From: Bacteroidaceae bacterium HV4-6-C5C
GTDB taxonomy: Bacteria > Bacteroidota > Bacteroidia > Bacteroidales > Bacteroidaceae
Length of the DNA stretch: 64,000 nucleotides
Assembly (NCBI GenBank): GCA_007896885.1
Contig: VOIU01000015.1
Coordinates: 1 to 64,000, forward strand
Reading direction: 5' to 3'
A program made the position numbers and the translations under genes. Positions 60,773-64,000 of the stretch are shown piece after piece. How positions within the stretch are numbered: the stretch's first letter is position 1; each line of letters begins with the position of its first letter. The notes below the pieces were generated by a model. That model had not been told where the DNA came from, did not search any database, and saw only the letters and a program-made list of their open reading frames with translations.

Positions 60773-61624
60773 ATGGGAGAAAAAGGACTGAAATACTTTG
60801 GCTTATTATGGCAGAGCTTTCTGAGTATTGTAAAGATATTGCTACAATCAAAGTGGAAGGTGGAACTGCCAAACTCATTCAGCAATTCGGATGAGCTACT
60901 TATATTAGCCAATGGCCCTTCGTTAAACCGTACGGTGGAAGATCATACTGAATTTGTGCACCAAAAGACTTTGCTTGCGGTAAATTTCTGCGTGACTTCG
61001 CCAATGTTCGAGCAGTTACGTCCTGAATTATACTTGATAGCTGATCCCCTCTTTTGGATTGTTCCCGAGAAAAGAGTTCAGTTGTTTCAGACTTTGGCCG
61101 AAAAAACGGCATGGAATTTATGCCTCTTTGTCCCTGCCCGAGCGTTGAAGAATAAAGAGTGGCAGCCGTTAATATCTTCCAATCCGCACATCAAGTTGTG
61201 CATTTACAATACTACTCCTATTGAAGGTTTTCAACCGTTCTGTAACTGGATATTCAGCAAGGGCTTGGGTGTTCCCCGTCCTCACAACGTATTGATACCT
61301 TCCATTACTATGGGATTGAGATTACCTTTTAAAAAGATATATCTGGCAGGGGCTGACCATTCCTGGTTACCGGAAATAACCGTTACCGATGAGAATGTGG
61401 TGTTAATGCATCAGAAACATTTTTATGATCAGAATAAATCCCAAGCAGCTACCGTCACTCAGGAAAATTTGCATAGCGCACGCTTGTACACCATATTGTA
61501 TCACATGTACGTAGCCTTCAAATCTTATTTCGTATTGGAGGCATACGCTCAAAAACAGGGAAAGGAAGTTATCAACGTAACTCCAGGTTCCTATATAGAT
61601 GCTTTTAAACGAATGAAGTTATGA
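60773..61624 (+). CDS. NGPSL-motif protein, candidate sialyltransferase-like or DUF115-type
   Basis: This 283-residue protein has LLILANGPSLNRT (about 44-56), the NGPSL motif shared by DUF115 proteins and Cst-type sialyltransferases of GT42, then LRPELYLIADPLFW and a C-terminal MGLRLPFKKIYLAGADHSWL. It overlaps the CMP-sugar synthetase-like gene by 4 bp and precedes the NeuB-like gene, so a role in transferring a nonulosonic acid is likely from context. The assignment by motif alone is weak and other DUF115 roles are possible. It lacks a signal peptide. Confidence 0.55.
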   Translation: MGEKGLKYFGLLWQSFLSIVKILLQSKWKVELPNSFSNSDELLILANGPSLNRTVEDHTEFVHQKTLLAVNFCVTSPMFEQLRPELYLIADPLFWIVPEKRVQLFQTLAEKTAWNLCLFVPARALKNKEWQPLISSNPHIKLCIYNTTPIEGFQPFCNWIFSKGLGVPRPHNVLIPSITMGLRLPFKKIYLAGADHSWLPEITVTDENVVLMHQKHFYDQNKSQAATVTQENLHSARLYTILYHMYVAFKSYFVLEAYAQKQGKEVINVTPGSYIDAFKRMKL

Positions 61625-62373
61625 AAGACGGAATAATTATTCAGGCCCGTACCGGCTCAACCCGGTTGCATAATAAGATACTATTGCCTTTTTATGGAGA
61701 GCAACGTATTATTGATATTCTGATCGGCAATATAAAGAAGGCATGTCCCGATAAAATTATAGTTTTGGCTACGACGAATCGTTCGCAAGATGATGTGTTG
61801 GCCGATATTGCCCGCCAAGCCGGAATCTTGTGTTTCCGTGGGGATGAAGACAATGTCCTTAGCCGTTTTATACGTGCGGCCGAAGTCTTTGGCATTGATC
61901 GATTCATCAGGGTTTGCTCGGACAATCCGTTTTTACAGGCAGACTCGTTCAAATTATTTTTTACCGAACATGATATTTGCCCGGCTGATTATATTGCCTA
62001 CGGGTTTGCAGATGGTCGCCCTACTATTAAATCACATTTGGGACTGTTTGCCGAATTCACAACAGTGAATGCACTTCGTCGGGTGGCTTGCTTTACGCAG
62101 GAAAAACTTTACATAGAGCATGTTACAATATATCTTTATACTCATCCCGAAAAGTTTAGCATCCGTTTGTTGCCTTTGCCAAACGACCTTGAAGGTCGTT
62201 ATGATCTTCGTTTTACGCTCGATACCATTGAAGACTTCACTTTGTTGCAAACACTTTATGCTACCTACCGTGAGAAGACGGATGGCAGCATTGAAGCGCT
62301 GTTGAAACTGGTTGAGTCTAATCCGGAATATCGCGTGAAGATGCTTGAAAACATTGCTCATAACGAGAAGTAA
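61621..62373 (+). CDS. SpsF/NeuA-like cytidylyltransferase
   Basis: This 250-residue protein resembles CMP-sugar synthetases: GIIIQARTGSTRLHNKILLP at the start (nucleotide loop), LATTNRSQDDVLADIA, FRGDEDNVLSRFI and RVCSDNPFLQADSF (the metal-binding DNP). It is of the SpsF subgroup rather than classic NeuA. With the NeuB-type enzyme 26 bp downstream it should activate a nonulosonic or similar sugar with CTP. It overlaps the preceding gene by 4 bp. Confidence 0.85.
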   Translation: MKDGIIIQARTGSTRLHNKILLPFYGEQRIIDILIGNIKKACPDKIIVLATTNRSQDDVLADIARQAGILCFRGDEDNVLSRFIRAAEVFGIDRFIRVCSDNPFLQADSFKLFFTEHDICPADYIAYGFADGRPTIKSHLGLFAEFTTVNALRRVACFTQEKLYIEHVTIYLYTHPEKFSIRLLPLPNDLEGRYDLRFTLDTIEDFTLLQTLYATYREKTDGSIEALLKLVESNPEYRVKMLENIAHNEK

Positions 62374-62398
62374 ACCATTAAGAATAAATCATTAACGT

Positions 62399-63436
62399 AT
62401 GAGTACATATATAATTGGAGAGATAGGACAGAATCATAATGGTTCGGTTGACATAGCTAAATTGATCGTAGAATTGGTATCTCGTCCTGTTCGTGAAGAA
62501 GTTTTCGGTATTGAGCTTCGTCCGATGGATGCTGTAAAGTTGACTAAGCGCGACCTAAATGAAGAGCTTACGGACTCCCAAATGAACAGGCTGTATGACT
62601 CACCGCATTCTTTCGGACGTACATACGGCGAACATCGTGCTTTCCTCGAATTAAACGATGAGGAACACTTTGAAGTCTATAAATATGCCAAGTCGCTTGG
62701 CTTGGACTTTGTCGAAACTCTTTGTTCGTTGGGCTGCTTATCACTCTTGTCGCTGTTTACTCCCGACCGTTTAAAAGTGGCAAGTCGTGATCTTACGAAT
62801 CTTCCATTGCTGGAAGCCATGGCGGAAACAAAAATTCCCATCATTCTTTCCACTGGTATGGCCGGTAAAAAAGAACTGGACGATGCATTGGAAGTCATAA
62901 CGCGTCATCACCATAATATTTCTATTTTACATTGCGTTTCCCAATACCCCACCCAGCCAGATAATCTTAATTTAAAAACGATTCCTTATCTTAAGGAGCA
63001 TTATGGGCAATACACTATTGGTTTTTCCGATCATACCATTGGTATTGCGGCACCTGTTGTGGCAGTAGGTATGGGGGCTGAAATCATAGAGAAACATGTG
63101 ACTATAGATCGCCGGATGAAAGGGACCGATCAACAAGGTTCTCTCGGACCGGATGGCGTTAACCGTATGATTCGGGATATCCGTATTGCCGAACGGTGGT
63201 TGGGGAAAGAAGAATTGTATGTTGATCCTGCGGTAGCTTCCGCCAAGGTAAAGTTGGAACGTTCCATTGCTACCAAACGATTGCTGCATGTGGGTGACGT
63301 AATAGCGGAGGAAGATTTGCACCTGCTTAGTCCGGGTGATGGATTTAAATGGGCTGAGCGTTCAAAAGTCATCGGTCATAAAGTACTCAAAGAGATACCC
63401 CGGAATGAAATCGTTTATCAATCTTTTATTGAGTGA
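62399..63436 (+). CDS. NeuB/SpsE-type nonulosonic acid synthase
   Basis: This 345-residue enzyme condenses phosphoenolpyruvate with a hexosamine to give a nonulosonic acid (sialic, legionaminic or pseudaminic type). It has YIIGEIGQNHNGSVDIAKLI, the catalytic barrel with ILSTGMAGKKELDDAL and SILHCVSQYPTQPDNLN, TIGFSDHTIGIAAP and EKHVTIDRRMKGTDQQ. A C-terminal SAF/antifreeze-like domain (about 290-345, TKRLLHVGDVIAEEDLHLLS) follows. No NeuC- or PseB/LegB-type gene lies in the visible part, so the exact product cannot be named. Its stop overlaps the next start by 1 bp. Confidence 0.9.
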   Translation: MSTYIIGEIGQNHNGSVDIAKLIVELVSRPVREEVFGIELRPMDAVKLTKRDLNEELTDSQMNRLYDSPHSFGRTYGEHRAFLELNDEEHFEVYKYAKSLGLDFVETLCSLGCLSLLSLFTPDRLKVASRDLTNLPLLEAMAETKIPIILSTGMAGKKELDDALEVITRHHHNISILHCVSQYPTQPDNLNLKTIPYLKEHYGQYTIGFSDHTIGIAAPVVAVGMGAEIIEKHVTIDRRMKGTDQQGSLGPDGVNRMIRDIRIAERWLGKEELYVDPAVASAKVKLERSIATKRLLHVGDVIAEEDLHLLSPGDGFKWAERSKVIGHKVLKEIPRNEIVYQSFIE

Positions 63437-64000
63437 TGAAAATAACAGCGGTTGTCGTTTTGTATAATCCCGGTAATGATCTGGCTCAGAATATCGGAAC
63501 TTATATCCATCATGTGGATGAGTTGGTCTTATGGGATAATACTCCACAGGGAAGTCGCGAAAAGCTGGCTTTGTCCGGTGTTGCCGACTCCCATAAAATC
63601 TCTTATCTCGGATCGGGGAGTAATGAAGGAATAGGCTCGGCACTTAATGCGGCTATCTCTGTAGCTTCTGCTAATGGCTCCACCCATTTACTGACGATGG
63701 ATCAAGACAGTTCTTTCAGTAAGGATGACTTTGAATCATACCTAAAAGCAATACTTGATTTTGGAGCCGACAATGAAGTGATTTTCTCGACCAATTACTT
63801 TATAAAGTCCCAGCAGTCTACCTTATATCCGGTGGAAGATTCTGTCGATCGGGTATCTTCCTGTATGACTTCGGGTTCAATATACCCCTTGACTGTATTC
63901 GAGAAACTGGGTCGATTCAGAGAAGATTTGTTTGTATGGGGGATTGATTGTGAATTTTCGTGGCGTGCTTCGCGCAGAGGTATTCCTACAGTATGTTTTA
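63436..64000 (+). CDS. Glycosyltransferase family 2 (rhamnosyltransferase-like), cut by window edge
   Basis: The first 188 residues are present. They show a GT-A fold start (MKITAVVVLYNPGNDLAQNI), DELVLWDNTPQG, GSNEGIGSALNAAISV and the DQDSSF motif near residue 92, which is typical of rhamnosyltransferase-type GT2. The ATG overlaps the NeuB-type stop by 1 bp (TGATG). The gene belongs to the same operon and continues beyond the window. Confidence 0.87.
   Translation, partial: MKITAVVVLYNPGNDLAQNIGTYIHHVDELVLWDNTPQGSREKLALSGVADSHKISYLGSGSNEGIGSALNAAISVASANGSTHLLTMDQDSSFSKDDFESYLKAILDFGADNEVIFSTNYFIKSQQSTLYPVEDSVDRVSSCMTSGSIYPLTVFEKLGRFREDLFVWGIDCEFSWRASRRGIPTVCF

Overview
The window is a stretch of chromosome from a member of the order Bacteroidales, most likely genus Bacteroides. 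Evidence: SusC/SusD pairs, lipoprotein signal peptides with short lipoboxes, Bacteroidetes-specific families (DUF4861, DUF2723, DUF6377, DUF5004, DUF4738, DUF4491, DUF4840), near absence of Shine-Dalgarno sites, and TAnnTTTG -7 promoter motifs upstream of many genes. The species cannot be named from the sequence alone.

Layout. 1-210: end of an ISAon1-type insertion sequence abutting a glutamate-synthase-like oxidoreductase. 1.7-6.2 kb: HU-like protein, then a uronate catabolism cluster (kduI, kduD, DUF4861 lipoprotein). 6.5-20.7 kb: minus-strand housekeeping run (polysaccharide deacetylase, DUF2723 membrane protein, zinc/manganese ABC ATPase and binding protein, mnmD, a DedA-like protein, a membrane protein, purD, a DPP-IV-like peptidase, a THUMP RNA methyltransferase, cysE), with cysK divergent from cysE so that both steps of cysteine synthesis meet at one promoter region. 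22.0-26.3 kb: two degraded Rhs C-terminal cassettes, each with a different predicted toxin domain (caspase-like; M23 peptidase) followed by a lipoprotein that is a candidate immunity protein. 26.6-31.5 kb: PNPOx-family protein, RNase R, an epimerase and a PAP2 phosphatase. 31.6-43.2 kb: a polysaccharide utilization locus (DUF6377 regulator, DUF5004 lipoprotein, a duplicated-domain secreted protein, SusC, SusD, a GH71/99-like hydrolase and a SusB-type GH97) that probably targets an alpha-glucan. 43.4-50.1 kb: dprA, a thioesterase, a U32 peptidase, dusB, a PG_1098-type methyltransferase and a VanX-like dipeptidase. 50.6-53.9 kb: an isolated thioredoxin-fold protein, an IS relic and a tRNA-Met(CAT). 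54.0-58.1 kb: DUF4491, Lrp, two FKBP isomerases, a sirtuin and a DUF4840 lipoprotein. 58.6-64.0 kb: surface glycan genes, two glycosyltransferases on the minus strand and, divergently, an NGPSL-motif protein, a CMP-sugar synthetase-like protein, a NeuB-type synthase and a GT2 cut by the window edge.

The most unusual signals are: (1) four intergenic arrays, at 2460, 47904, 53250 and 58457, each built of four units with a strict 22-bp period, unrelated in sequence between loci but alike in architecture, with palindromic units in three of them; (2) the tandem Rhs toxin cassettes, one of which is split by an exact 10-bp tandem duplication that puts its M23 toxin domain out of frame; (3) a compact nonulosonic-acid-type operon with an NGPSL protein that may be the transferase; (4) a perfect 29-bp inverted repeat beside the Rhs relics. 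Function is inferred from family membership throughout; no database search was possible.
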